A DNA stretch of 64,000 nucleotides from Autumnicola lenta (GTDB lineage Bacteria; Bacteroidota; Bacteroidia; Flavobacteriales; Flavobacteriaceae): assembly GCF_031846515.1 (NCBI RefSeq), contig NZ_JAVRHO010000016.1, positions 31,804-95,803 on the forward strand, given 5' to 3'. This document shows positions 18,271 to 26,982 of this stretch, piece by piece; positions within the stretch are counted from its first letter, which is position 1; each line of letters begins with the position of its first letter. The position numbers were made by a program, and so were the translations under genes. Under the pieces are notes generated by a model. The model was given only the letters and a program-made list of their open reading frames with translations. It had not been told where the DNA came from and did no database searches.

Positions 18271-18378
18271 CCGGTTTAAAACCGGAATGACTTGATGTGT
18301 TTAGGTTGTAATAACCTATGCCCAGGGATTTTCAATTTTCATTTTTTGTTATTCATTTAAAGCAGAGAAATTCTGCTT
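18271..18378 (+). promoter_or_regulatory. Three consecutive hairpins in the SulP leader region
   Basis: Perfect inverted repeats CCGGTTT/AAACCGG (18271-18285), TAGGTT/AACCTA (18302-18318) and AAGCAGA/TCTGCTT (18360-18378). The last ends 16 bases before the sulP start codon and could affect ribosome access. None has a typical terminator T-tract. Confidence 0.45.
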
Positions 18379-18394
18379 GTAATCTGTAGATATT

Positions 18395-19975
18395 ATGTTT
18401 AAAAATCTTAATAAAGATTTACCGGCAAGTATTGTTGTATTTTTTGTGGCCATCCCTCTTTGTTTGGGAATAGCACTTGCCAGCGGGGCACCTCTTTTTT
18501 CCGGACTTATTGCCGGGATTATTGGAGGTATTGTAGTTGGTGCGTTGAGTGGCGCCAGCCTTGGTGTCAGTGGTCCTGCAGCGGGTCTGGCAGCGATAGT
18601 GCTTGCCGCTATTACCGATATGGGATATGAAAATCTTTTACTGGCCGTGGTTATTGGTGGTTTTATACAACTTGGTTTTGGTGCTCTAAAGGCCGGAATT
18701 ATCGGCTATTATTTTCCTTCATCGGTGATTAAAGGAATGCTTACCGGTATAGGTATTATAATCGTTCTTAAACAAATTCCTCATTTCTTTGGGTATGATG
18801 ATGATCCTCAGGGAGACTGGGCTTTTTTCCAGATTGATGGAGAAAATACATTTTCCGAAATCTTCAATTCGCTGAATAACATCAGTCCCGGCGCAACGTT
18901 CATTGCTATTGTAGCTATGGCTATATTAGTTTTATGGGAAACGGTTTTAACCAAGAAAGCCAAAATTTTCCGACTGGTACAGGGACCTTTAGTAGCTGTT
19001 GCTGTCGGAATCCTTTACTACTTATTTACTGCAGATTCTTCTTCAGCAATGTCTATTTCTACAGATCATCTGGTAAATGTACCGGTTCCCGATAGCTTTG
19101 ATTCCTTTATAGGGCAATTTACATTTCCTTCTTTTGAAATGATTGGTACTGTACAGATGTGGGTAACGGGGTTTACCATTGCATTGGTGGCAAGTCTTGA
19201 AACTCTTCTGAGCGTCGAGGCAATAGATAAACTGGATCCGCATAAAAGGACCACACCTACCAACAGGGAGTTATTTGCACAGGGAGGAGGTAATATCCTT
19301 TCAGGTTTAATTGGTGGTTTGCCAATTACACAGGTTATTGTAAGGAGTTCTGCCAATGTACAGTCTGGCGGTCAGACTAAAATGTCGGCCATTATACATG
19401 GATTTTTATTATTGATTTCTGTAATTGTAATTCCGAATATACTTAACTTCATTCCGCTCTCGGTACTTGCTGCAATTCTGTTTCTTGTGGGGTATAAGCT
19501 AGCAAAGCCGGCATTGTTTAAACAGATGTTTCTTGCGGGTTGGAAGCAATTTATACCTTTTATTGTTACTATTCTGGGAATCGTTTTTGCAGATCTGCTG
19601 ATAGGAATTGGTCTAGGTTTAACTGTTGGAATTGTTGTGATACTGATTAAATCTTATCAAAATTCCTATTTCCTGCATATTGAAAATCAGGATAACGGAA
19701 ACAAAACGGTTAAAATGACTTTAGCTGAAGAAGTTACTTTTATTAATAAAGGTGCAATAATTAAAGAACTGAATAATCTCGAAACAGATTCGATTCTTAT
19801 ATTAGATGTCACCAAATCCAGATATCTCGATAGTGATATCATTGAAATTCTGGATGATTTTAAGGTCAAAGCAGCTGAAAGAAATATATCTATTAAAGTA
19901 ATTTCAGAGAGAGGGGTAGTAGAAAATCCGGATAGTTATAAGGAGTTTTTTGCCTTAGAAAAGAAACCGGCATAG
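18395..19975 (+). CDS. SulP family anion transporter with STAS domain
   Basis: A 526-residue inner-membrane transporter. The membrane part (about 1-415) begins with the family pattern DLPASIVVFFVAIPLCLGIALASGAPLFSGL and is followed by a STAS domain (about 430-520). SulP proteins move sulfate, bicarbonate or other anions, and BicA-type members import bicarbonate with sodium. A beta-carbonic anhydrase gene follows 128 bases downstream on the same strand, which favours bicarbonate as substrate, though sulfate cannot be excluded. No sulfate-assimilation gene is nearby. The leader contains three hairpins. Confidence 0.92.
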   Translation: MFKNLNKDLPASIVVFFVAIPLCLGIALASGAPLFSGLIAGIIGGIVVGALSGASLGVSGPAAGLAAIVLAAITDMGYENLLLAVVIGGFIQLGFGALKAGIIGYYFPSSVIKGMLTGIGIIIVLKQIPHFFGYDDDPQGDWAFFQIDGENTFSEIFNSLNNISPGATFIAIVAMAILVLWETVLTKKAKIFRLVQGPLVAVAVGILYYLFTADSSSAMSISTDHLVNVPVPDSFDSFIGQFTFPSFEMIGTVQMWVTGFTIALVASLETLLSVEAIDKLDPHKRTTPTNRELFAQGGGNILSGLIGGLPITQVIVRSSANVQSGGQTKMSAIIHGFLLLISVIVIPNILNFIPLSVLAAILFLVGYKLAKPALFKQMFLAGWKQFIPFIVTILGIVFADLLIGIGLGLTVGIVVILIKSYQNSYFLHIENQDNGNKTVKMTLAEEVTFINKGAIIKELNNLETDSILILDVTKSRYLDSDIIEILDDFKVKAAERNISIKVISERGVVENPDSYKEFFALEKKPA

Positions 19976-20103
19976 AAACTCAAAGCACTTAATAAATTTT
20001 ATGTCAATCTAACCTGCAGAAGTTGACGTAGTATTTTTTTGTGGATTAGACAAAATATTACATAATATTAAGAGAAAGAATTTAATATTTAAGAAAAGAA
20101 ATT

Positions 20104-20670
20104 ATGACAAAAGACGAAGTATTAAACAGGTTAAAAGAAGGTAATGAACGTTTTACCACCGATAAGAAAGAAGGTAAATTACAGGATAAATCCCGAAGGG
20201 AGGAATTAACCCAGGGACAATCGCCATACGCTATAGTTTTGAGCTGTGCTGATAGTCGTGTGGTGCCGGAACTTGCCTTTGATAGTGGCCTGGGAGAGTT
20301 GTTTACTGTGCGGGTAGCCGGTAATGTGGCAAATAGTTCCTCTATCGCAAGTATGGAATATGCAGTAGCACATTTGGGTACCCAAATTATTGTGGTAATG
20401 GGTCACGAAAGTTGTGGTGCTGTTACTGCTGCTATGAGCGGCGGAGATAACGGGTATAATTTAAACCACCTTCTTTCTCATATTGCTCCGGCGATCTCAG
20501 CTTCTGGTAAGGACGCTCCTGTAAATGATGTTGTGAAGAAGAACGCACAGCTAACTGCCGAAGAACTTAAAACCCGTTCTACAATTATAAAGGAAGCTGC
20601 GGAAAGCGGAAAAGTGAAAATTGTGCCGGCCTATTATAACCTTGGTTCTGGTAAAGTGGATTTTTTATAA
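20104..20670 (+). CDS. Beta-class carbonic anhydrase
   Basis: A 188-residue zinc enzyme interconverting CO2 and bicarbonate. The zinc ligands are visible in SCADSR (Cys and the Asp-Arg dyad, near residues 41-46) and HESCGA (His and Cys, near 101-106). No signal peptide is present, so it is cytoplasmic. With the SulP transporter upstream it forms a plausible bicarbonate uptake and hydration pair. A hairpin terminator follows 24 bases after the stop codon. The length is slightly short, as in compact bacterial members. Confidence 0.93.
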   Translation: MTKDEVLNRLKEGNERFTTDKKEGKLQDKSRREELTQGQSPYAIVLSCADSRVVPELAFDSGLGELFTVRVAGNVANSSSIASMEYAVAHLGTQIIVVMGHESCGAVTAAMSGGDNGYNLNHLLSHIAPAISASGKDAPVNDVVKKNAQLTAEELKTRSTIIKEAAESGKVKIVPAYYNLGSGKVDFL

Positions 20671-20694
20671 AATAGAAATATCTTAGATTAAGAG

Positions 20695-20722
20695 AGGCTG
20701 CCTGCAAAGACAGCCTTTTTTT
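20695..20722 (+). terminator. Terminator after carbonic anhydrase gene
   Basis: Stem AGGCTG (20695-20700) with CAGCCT (20711-20716), a 10-base loop, then a run of seven or more T. It marks the end of the sulP/carbonic anhydrase unit. Confidence 0.85.
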
Positions 20723-20878
20723 ATGTCTTGATTTAAGTAATTAAGCTGTTTTAAAATACTTTTTTGAAGTTCAATAGTTATGTTTTCTTCACTATTCCTA
20801 CCGTTCCGGCTCTTTAATTACGTCGGAAGAAGAAAATTAAAGTACTCAAACTAATAATACAAAGAGATATCAGTAGTA

Positions 20879-21472
20879 TCAATCGCTTAGCCACCCGGAT
20901 TTTCTCAAATCCTGAGAGAAAGAAAACAGCATCTTTGTTATAGAATATCCGGTAAGTTCATCCAGATCTTCAAGAATATTTTTCTCTCTTGCTTCCCGCA
21001 GAATGGAAGGCAATAAAATTGGAGCTATACGTTCTACAGGTTCGTATAATTCAGACTCCTCCAGAACTTCCTCTTGTATCAGGTTAATTTCTTCATTGGT
21101 AGATTTAAAGAACATAATGATAACGCTAGTTAGAAATGCAACCTTTAAAAGGCCAAATCCTGCACCAAGTATTTTGTTTACAATTCCGAGGGCAGCAAAA
21201 GTAGCAATATTGGTGAGAATTTTTCCTGCCAGGGACACAAGGAACATAATGATAAAGAAAGTAATGGCAAAAGACAGGAGGTTTACATACTGCATGTCCC
21301 AGTCTACATAGTTTTCCAGAACATCACTTAGTAAATGTGAGAACCTTATCGCGCCGTAAATTCCCAAAATAATCCCGACAAGCGACGCAATTTCGGCTAA
21401 AATTCCTCTAAAGAAGCCTCTTACTGCACCATAGAGTAAGATAAGGGCGAGAACGATATCGATTATATTCAT
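20879..21472 (-). CDS. cvpA: CvpA family membrane protein
   Basis: This 197-residue protein begins with the CvpA signature NIIDIVLALILLYGAVRGFFRG. Hydrophobic segments lie near residues 1-22, 28-45, 65-88 and 100-120, and the C-terminal half is charged. CvpA-like proteins affect colicin V production and envelope integrity in other bacteria; the molecular mechanism is not established. It is divergent from the small gene at 21520, with a 47-base shared promoter region, and stands alone on its strand. Confidence 0.88.
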   Translation of the reverse strand: MNIIDIVLALILLYGAVRGFFRGILAEIASLVGIILGIYGAIRFSHLLSDVLENYVDWDMQYVNLLSFAITFFIIMFLVSLAGKILTNIATFAALGIVNKILGAGFGLLKVAFLTSVIIMFFKSTNEEINLIQEEVLEESELYEPVERIAPILLPSILREAREKNILEDLDELTGYSITKMLFSFSQDLRKSGWLSD

Positions 21473-21519
21473 AACTCAAATATAGTAATTTCATTAAGTA
21501 AGAATATTATCTTTGCTGC

Positions 21520-21876
21520 ATGGCAAGAGATGAACAGTTAAAGGAGCGTTGGGAAGTACTTCAGAAGAAAATTTCCAATCAATTTGCAGATGGAGAATTA
21601 ATGGACCTGGATGCTATAATTTATATTATTGGAGTCCAGGAGTTGGGTCAGCCGCACCGGAAGTTTAAAAAAGATCATAAACTGGATTTAATGCACATTG
21701 CGATTTGCCGGTTGCTTGAACCTTATGGCTACTACGAATTCGACTTTTTTGATGATGATGGCTGGCCACACTACAAAACAATTGAACAGCTTCCCGTATT
21801 AAAGGCCGGAGAGCAAACGGTTTTGATGAAAGAAGCTATTGTCCAGTATTTCATGGAAAAGGAGTACATTCTATAA
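21520..21876 (+). CDS. Conserved small cytoplasmic protein, unknown function
   Basis: A 118-residue soluble protein rich in charged and aromatic residues (DLDAIIYIIGVQELGQ; FDFFDDDGWPHY). There is no signal peptide or membrane segment and I recognise no domain with known function, though it looks like a conserved flavobacterial protein. Its stop codon abuts the start of a decayed membrane-protein gene, which suggests the two once formed an operon. The start at 21520 is the only reasonable ATG. Confidence 0.7.
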   Translation: MARDEQLKERWEVLQKKISNQFADGELMDLDAIIYIIGVQELGQPHRKFKKDHKLDLMHIAICRLLEPYGYYEFDFFDDDGWPHYKTIEQLPVLKAGEQTVLMKEAIVQYFMEKEYIL

Positions 21877-22558
21877 ATGGAAATTTTTGGTCACATTGCT
21901 GTCTTTCCCAAACGACAGCGGCCCTGTTTACCAGGAGGCGATAGCAGGAATGTTTCCTGTAGAGCCGTTTAATGCTTTCAGCAGTGTTTTCTTTTTGATA
22001 TTTGCTATCTACTTTTGGGCAAAAAGTTTTCCTTATTATAAAGAGCAGAAGTTTCTTGCTTTAAGTATCCATTTGCTGAAAATTGGCTTTATTGGAGGTA
22101 CAGTTTATCATGCCACAAGGAGCCATGAAATTTGGCTAATATTGGACTGGCTTCCTATTTTGCTGTTATGTCTTGCGGTTTCAGTGTATTTTATAGCTAA
22201 GTGCGCCTACCGGAATATGGCAAAGATTGATTTTTACAATTATCGTCCTTATTCTGGTATTCGGAATACGATATTTGCCATTTGGAATGTATCAGGAATC
22301 CATGCACTATGCGGGAACTGCCCTTTGACTTTTACTTCCTATATTTCTATATCTTTTTAGAACAGATAATCGGCATTTTCTCCAGATTCAATTCGCTTTT
22401 CTGAGTTTTAGCATCGCAGTAAGCTTTAGGCAATAGATAAACATATGGATGATCTCGAAATGGGTACACATTGGCTCTGGCATATGCTTGGAGCGCTTTC
22501 TGTATTCTTTTTAATGAAATTTATCTACAGGATTCAGAAATCTTCTGCAAAAAAGTGA
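21877..22558 (+). pseudogene. Multi-pass membrane protein, broken by several frameshifts
   Basis: An ATG at 21877 directly follows the preceding stop codon. Removing one T from the T5 run at 21882-21886 joins MEILVTLLSFPNDSGP to the long hydrophobic frame PVYQEAIAGMFPVEPFNAFSSVFF. That frame runs to about 22290 (FAIWNVSGIHA). Hydrophobic coding then continues in another frame after a TGA (LLLPIFLYLFRTDNRHFLQ; AFLSFSIAVSFRQ). It switches again near 22430 to IDKHMDDLEMGTHWLWHMLGALSVFF, ending at TGA 22556-22558. The intact ancestor would be about 225 residues with six or seven helices. Three frame breaks and a stop make sequencing error unlikely as the whole explanation. Confidence 0.75.
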
Positions 22559-22587
22559 AGAGTGAATTTGTTCAACTTTAAATTATG

Positions 22588-22971
22588 TAAAAGAGGATGA
22601 CCTTTATAGAATGAAGGGGAAGAGTGAAGGGAAGAATAGCATCAAATTTCTTAAGTCAGGCTGAGCCTGTTAAAGCTCATCCGCACTTCCTCAGAGTCAG
22701 TGGGACTATCAGGAAAGTTTACCGAAAAAATTCAAAATGAAAAAGAATCAGAATTATTGATTGGGAATCTCACCACTGAGAATAGGCCAAAACATTCCAA
22801 CTCCAAACCTTTTAAAGATCGATAACTGGCATTTTAGGAGGATGATCTTTATAATAGAATGGAGGGAAGAGTGAAGGAAAAGTAACTTATAGAATTAAGC
22901 ACCCGGTCTGCCCTGGAATAACGTTATTTCTTTGAGTCAGGCTGAGCCTGTCGAAGCCTATTTACACTTAG
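22588..22971. repeat. Two copies of a decayed intergenic repeat in a gene-free gap
   Basis: The 900-base gap from 22559 to 23457 has no convincing gene. It holds two related segments, about 22588-22690 and 22835-22971. Each begins with AGGATGAYCTTTATA followed by GGGAAGAGTGAAGG, and each ends with GTCAGGCTGAGCCTGT and a CACTT tail. The GAGCCTGTCGAA core recurs inside the fcl gene (27571-27690). The rest of the gap contains a terminator-like hairpin and the polysaccharide promoter. Confidence 0.7.
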
Positions 22972-23231
22972 GTTTGGCTTTTTTAGCACCAACAAAAATT
23001 TTATTTAGTATTTAAAAATAAAATTACTTCCCTGTCTACAGCCTAAAGATTATCTCCTTAACCAGCTCCCAAAATATTTGTCCCTGTTAATAAAAAATTT
23101 AGGAAGAAAACTTCCTACGCAAGAAATAATTATTTGTTAAGGAATTAGCAGTTGTACCATGCTAATATTAGTAAATCATTAAGAGTAGAATAGATTATTA
23201 TCAATTCAGTAATCTACTGAAGCTCTGCTAC

Positions 23232-23268
23232 TTCCTGTAAACCTGCTTTCCTACAGGAAAACTTTTTT
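23232..23268 (+). terminator. Hairpin with T-tract upstream of the polysaccharide promoter
   Basis: Stem TTCCTGTA (23232-23239) with TACAGGAA (23252-23259), a 12-base loop, followed by AAAC and six T. It lies 37 bases upstream of the promoter at 23305, so it would block read-through into the polysaccharide locus rather than attenuate that promoter. Confidence 0.6.
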
Positions 23269-23304
23269 ATTAACACATCGCAGGGAAATTTAATCTTCAC
23301 TTAA

Positions 23305-23335
23305 TTTGTTAATGCTATGTGAAATTCTATATTTG
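23305..23335 (+). promoter_or_regulatory. Consensus Bacteroidetes promoter of the polysaccharide locus
   Basis: TTTG at 23305-23308, a spacer of exactly 19 bases and TATATTTG at 23328-23335: a full match to the TTTG-19-TAnnTTTG consensus. Transcription would start near 23342, giving a leader of about 115 bases before manC. Confidence 0.8.
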
Positions 23336-23457
23336 CACCTGCAAAAGAGGGAATGCTTTTCATCGTATTTTTTTTGCTTTTTGCCGAATGAATTTCAAAA
23401 AAATGGGATTCACAGTAGCGAAGCTGTATCGAATCGACTCATTTTAAATCTCTTATA

Positions 23458-24525
23458 ATGGGCGGCAAAAAGTACGAATGCGAACAGCTGTCACTTAACA
23501 ATTCACAAAAAATCCAAAACACATTGTCATCTATATTTCATGTTCTTCTAACAGGAGGAGTTGGGAGTAGGCTTTGGCCGCTTTCGCGTCAATCCCGACC
23601 GAAACAATATCTGGAAATATTTTCGCAACATTCCCTTTTTGAATTGGCAGTACAGCGAAATGCTTCCTTTGTGAATGATCTGATTGTAGTCGGAAACAAG
23701 GGTAACAGAAATCTTTCTGAGACGACTTTGAGTAAAATAGGTATTTCAGATTACGTAAATATCGTTGAAGCAACTCCGCGTAACACAGCTCCCGCTATTG
23801 CTTTTGCCGCATTCGCAGCACAGCCGGAAGATATTCTTCTTGTTACTCCCGCAGATCATATAATTAAAGAGGGTAGAGAATATGATGGTGCGGTACAAAA
23901 GGCAATAAAACTGGCGCAGGAGAATAATATTGTAACTTTTGGAATAGAACCAACACGTCCCGAAACGGGTTATGGTTATATCGAATTTGAGGGAGAGGAA
24001 GTAATATCCTTCCGCGAAAAACCTAATGAAGATACGGCTAAAGACTTTTTAAAACGTCGCAGTTTTCTATGGAATAGTGGAATGTTCTGCTTTAAAGCCG
24101 GGATTTTTCTGGAAGAGCTCCAGAACTATTCTCCAGAAGTTTATAAGCGATCGCTGGCAGCATGGAAGAAGTCAGCAAACGGAGAACTCGAAACGGAATC
24201 TTCTCTTGATATTCCTTCCATAAGTGTAGATTATGCGGTGATGGAAAGAAGTAACAGGATTAAAGTGGTAAGATCAGATTTCCAATGGAGTGATATGGGC
24301 AGTTTTGAGGCTGTGTATGACTACCTGAAAGAACAGGGTCAACCGGTGGATAAATTTGGAAATATGCAAATTGGCAGCGATAAACATGTTTCCTTTGTAG
24401 GTCTTACAAACTGTATTTTGGTTTCTACAGACGATGCTTACCTGGTGCTGTCAAAAGCTGCTTCTCAGGAGGTGAAAGAGCTTTATCAGGAATTGGAGAA
24501 AAAGAATATTGAACTGGTAAGGTAG
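23458..24525 (+). CDS. manC: Mannose-1-phosphate guanylyltransferase
   Basis: This 355-residue nucleotidyltransferase makes GDP-mannose from mannose-1-phosphate and GTP. The nucleotide-binding signature GGVGSRLWPLSRQSRPKQ is at 33-50, with ATPRNTAPAIAFAA and the sugar-phosphate motif FREKP further on. It is a single-domain form without the C-terminal isomerase domain of bifunctional ManC/AlgA. The first 22 residues are unlike the family, so a TTG at 23524 may be the true start. It is the first gene behind a consensus promoter and feeds gmd and fcl downstream. No phosphomannomutase or mannose-6-phosphate isomerase is in the window. Confidence 0.93.
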   Translation: MGGKKYECEQLSLNNSQKIQNTLSSIFHVLLTGGVGSRLWPLSRQSRPKQYLEIFSQHSLFELAVQRNASFVNDLIVVGNKGNRNLSETTLSKIGISDYVNIVEATPRNTAPAIAFAAFAAQPEDILLVTPADHIIKEGREYDGAVQKAIKLAQENNIVTFGIEPTRPETGYGYIEFEGEEVISFREKPNEDTAKDFLKRRSFLWNSGMFCFKAGIFLEELQNYSPEVYKRSLAAWKKSANGELETESSLDIPSISVDYAVMERSNRIKVVRSDFQWSDMGSFEAVYDYLKEQGQPVDKFGNMQIGSDKHVSFVGLTNCILVSTDDAYLVLSKAASQEVKELYQELEKKNIELVR

Positions 24526-24647
24526 ATTTAAAAGCTCCATGCTGTATGCTTTGAGCTTTATGCAAAAGACCTATAGCGAATTTGTGAATGCTTCAGCTCT
24601 AAGCTATATGCAAAAAAGCCTACAGCTTATGGCCCAAAGCAATAAAA

Positions 24648-25002
24648 ATGAGAGACTTTAAAAAATATGATGTCTGGAAACTTTCTCACGAGCTCACGCT
24701 TGAGATTTATAAAATTAACATCAACTTTCTCGCATTCTGAAAAATTTCAAATAACTTCTCAGATGCAAAGAGCGGCATATTCAATACCATCAAATATTAG
24801 CGAAGGCTGCGGCAGGGACTCTGACAAGGATTTTAATCGGTTTTTACAGATAAGCTTAGGATCTGCACACGAACTGGAATACTTTGTTCTTTTAGCAAAA
24901 GATCTAAATTTTATTGAGGAGAGTATTTATCAGGATCTTGATGTCAGGATCAATTTAATAAAACAAAAATTGTTTAGTCTGAGCCAGAAATTAAAAGCTT
25001 AA
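24648..25002 (+). pseudogene. Four-helix-bundle protein (S23/IVS-like), single-base frameshift
   Basis: An ATG at 24648 opens MRDFKKYDVWKLSHELTLEIYK, the canonical N-terminus of this family, but the frame ends at TGA after 31 codons. Deleting one T near 24723-24725 joins it to the frame encoding FSHSEKFQITSQMQRAAYSIPSNISEGCGR and onward to QKLKA, stop at 25002. The downstream frame alone has a usable ATG (24667) but would lack the first helix. Intact relatives are about 118 residues. The gene lies between manC and gmd and is flanked on both sides by the AAGC/AAAGCATA-rich intergenic text related to the heptamer arrays. Confidence 0.8.
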
Positions 25003-25038
25003 GGCTTAAAGCATAGCGCATAGAGCAAAATTAATAAC

Positions 25039-26154
25039 ATGAGTAAAACAGCATTAATCACCGGAGTAACCGGGCAGGACGGAGCCTATCTAAGTGAATT
25101 TCTTCTAAAGAAAGGATATATTGTTCACGGACTAAAACGAAGATCTTCTCAATTTAACACAGACAGGGTGGATCATTTGTACCAGGACCCACATGAAGAA
25201 AATCAGCGGTTTATCCTTCATTATGGTGATATGACAGATAGTACTAATCTTATCAGGTTAATTCAGGAAATTCAGCCGGATGAGATCTATAACCTTGCGG
25301 CCATGAGCCATGTTCAGGTTTCGTTTGAGGTACCGGAATACACAGGAAATGCAGATGGCCTTGGAACTTTACGTATTCTTGATGCTGTTCGGTTACTGGG
25401 ACTGGAAAAGAAATCAAGGATCTACCAGGCTTCCACTTCAGAACTCTACGGAAAAGTACAGGAAGTACCACAATCTGAAAACACACCTTTCTATCCGCGG
25501 AGTCCTTATGCGGTTGCAAAAATGTACGCTTACTGGATCACTGTTAATTACAGGGAAGCCTACGGAATGTTTGCCAGCAACGGAATATTATTTAACCACG
25601 AATCTCCTTTACGTGGAGAAACATTTGTTACCAGAAAGATTACCCGTGCAGCAGCAAGAATTGCTTTAGGCTTACAGGATAAATTCTATCTGGGAAACCT
25701 CGATGCACAACGGGATTGGGGACATGCGAAAGATTATGTACGTATGATGTGGATGATCCTTCAGGCTGAAGAAGCTGAAGATTGGGTGATAGCCACAGGA
25801 AAAACCACTCCGGTACGTGATTTTGTAAAAATGGCTTTTGCTGAAGTTGGTATAGAATTAAAGTTTATAGGAAAAGGAGTAGACGAAAAAGCCTATGTAA
25901 AATCCTGTAGCAATCCGGATTTCCAATTGGAAGAAGGAAAAGAAATTCTTGCTGTAGATCCTAAATATTTCCGTCCCACTGAAGTTGATCTATTAATTGG
26001 AGATGCAAGCAAAGCTAAAAACAAACTCGGCTGGGTTCCTGAATATGACCTGAAGGACCTGGTAAAAGAGATGATGGAGAGTGATGTAAAACTCATGCAG
26101 AAGGATCAGCATTTGAAGAAAGGTGGTTATGAGATAATGAACTACTTTGAATAG
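25039..26154 (+). CDS. gmd: GDP-mannose 4,6-dehydratase
   Basis: A 371-residue extended SDR that converts GDP-mannose to GDP-4-keto-6-deoxymannose, the first step toward GDP-L-fucose. The N-terminal GVTGQDGAYL (9-18) binds NADP(H). RRSSQFNTDRVDHLY and YAVAK (Tyr/Lys dyad) are family features, as is the NGILFNHESPLRGETFVTRKI block. Full family length. With manC upstream and fcl downstream it completes the GDP-fucose route. Confidence 0.96.
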   Translation: MSKTALITGVTGQDGAYLSEFLLKKGYIVHGLKRRSSQFNTDRVDHLYQDPHEENQRFILHYGDMTDSTNLIRLIQEIQPDEIYNLAAMSHVQVSFEVPEYTGNADGLGTLRILDAVRLLGLEKKSRIYQASTSELYGKVQEVPQSENTPFYPRSPYAVAKMYAYWITVNYREAYGMFASNGILFNHESPLRGETFVTRKITRAAARIALGLQDKFYLGNLDAQRDWGHAKDYVRMMWMILQAEEAEDWVIATGKTTPVRDFVKMAFAEVGIELKFIGKGVDEKAYVKSCSNPDFQLEEGKEILAVDPKYFRPTEVDLLIGDASKAKNKLGWVPEYDLKDLVKEMMESDVKLMQKDQHLKKGGYEIMNYFE

Positions 26155-26287
26155 CAGTGCAATGGTAAGGCGGTGATATGGTAAGGCAATGAGATTAAAT
26201 GACGAAAAAATCTATTGCCCCAGCCCTAAAGGGTGAGATTTTTCCTGAAAATTATTAAATTCACATGAAGTAATTAGCATTGAAATC

Positions 26288-26683
26288 GTGAAAAAAGATC
26301 ATTCCGCTTATGATAGAAGTATGTGGAAAGGTGCTCCACGTGAAAATTTTGCCAGAGCACAACAACTCAGAGCAAACATGACTGCCGATGAAAAGCTGTT
26401 ATGGGAACGTTTAAAACAGAATCAACTGGGTTATAAATTCAGACGGCAACACCCCGTCCAGAAATTTATAGTAGATTTTTACTGTCACGAATTAGGATTA
26501 GTAATTGAAGTAGATGGAGGTTATCATCAGAATCATGAGCAAGAAAAATTAGATGCTGAAAGGGAGAAATTACTTGAATTTCAGGATTTAACTATAATTC
26601 GGTTTACAAATAAGGAAGTCGCAAATGATATTGAAGAGGTGATTAACACAATCAAAACCAAAATTGAAGGTCTGAAGAGTTGA
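26288..26683 (+). CDS. DUF559 family endonuclease-like protein
   Basis: A 131-residue protein of the DUF559/very-short-patch-repair-like nuclease fold. After a helical N-terminus (RAQQLRANMTADEKLLWERLK) comes FRRQHPVQKFIVDFYCHELGLVIEVDGGYHQ, with the PD-(D/E)xK-type acidic residues D63, E74 and D76. Such small orphan genes are common in repeat-rich Bacteroidetes intergenic regions and their function is unknown. It interrupts the gmd-fcl pair and is flanked by duplicated repeats, which suggests insertion into an existing operon. Confidence 0.85.
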   Translation: MKKDHSAYDRSMWKGAPRENFARAQQLRANMTADEKLLWERLKQNQLGYKFRRQHPVQKFIVDFYCHELGLVIEVDGGYHQNHEQEKLDAEREKLLEFQDLTIIRFTNKEVANDIEEVINTIKTKIEGLKS

Positions 26684-26724
26684 AATTAAAGAAATTCTAT
26701 TTTGTCCCATTCCTAAAGGGAGTA

Positions 26725-26981
26725 GAATTGAAATTTCATTTTCCCCAGCCTTAAAGGGAGTGGAAGTTTTTAAATAAAAATAGTTTGCTTTCTTTTTGCC
26801 ACCCTTTAGGGAGGGGAAAGGAAAAAGAAAGATTATATATAGGTGTTCTAAGGTCAGGAAGCGAAAAGAAATTGAAATTCCATTTTTCCCCAGCCTTAAA
26901 TTGAGTGGAAGTTTTTAAATAAAAATAGTTTGCTTTCTTTTTGCCACCCTTTAGGGTAGGGGAAAGGAAAAAGAAAGATTA
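26725..26981. repeat. Pair of about 110-bp direct repeats before fcl
   Basis: Copies at 26725-26835 and 26868-26981 are nearly identical over most of their length (GGAAGTTTTTAAATAAAAAT, then TTTGCTTTCTTTTTGCCACC, then the AAAGGAAAAAGAAAGATTA end). The second copy ends one base before the fcl start codon, so the repeat forms the immediate 5' leader and ribosome-binding region of fcl. A shorter relative lies at about 26701-26724. Confidence 0.88.
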
Positions 26982-26982
26982 A

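Noticed and set aside
19976..20103. GTCAA/TTGAC dyad as terminator between sulP and the carbonic anhydrase gene
   Set aside because: The stem is only five bases with a 15-base loop; too weak to claim.
24541..24640. Possible CRISPR-like array
   Set aside because: Repeated AAGC/ATGC words are irregular in spacing with no constant repeat-spacer structure and no cas gene.
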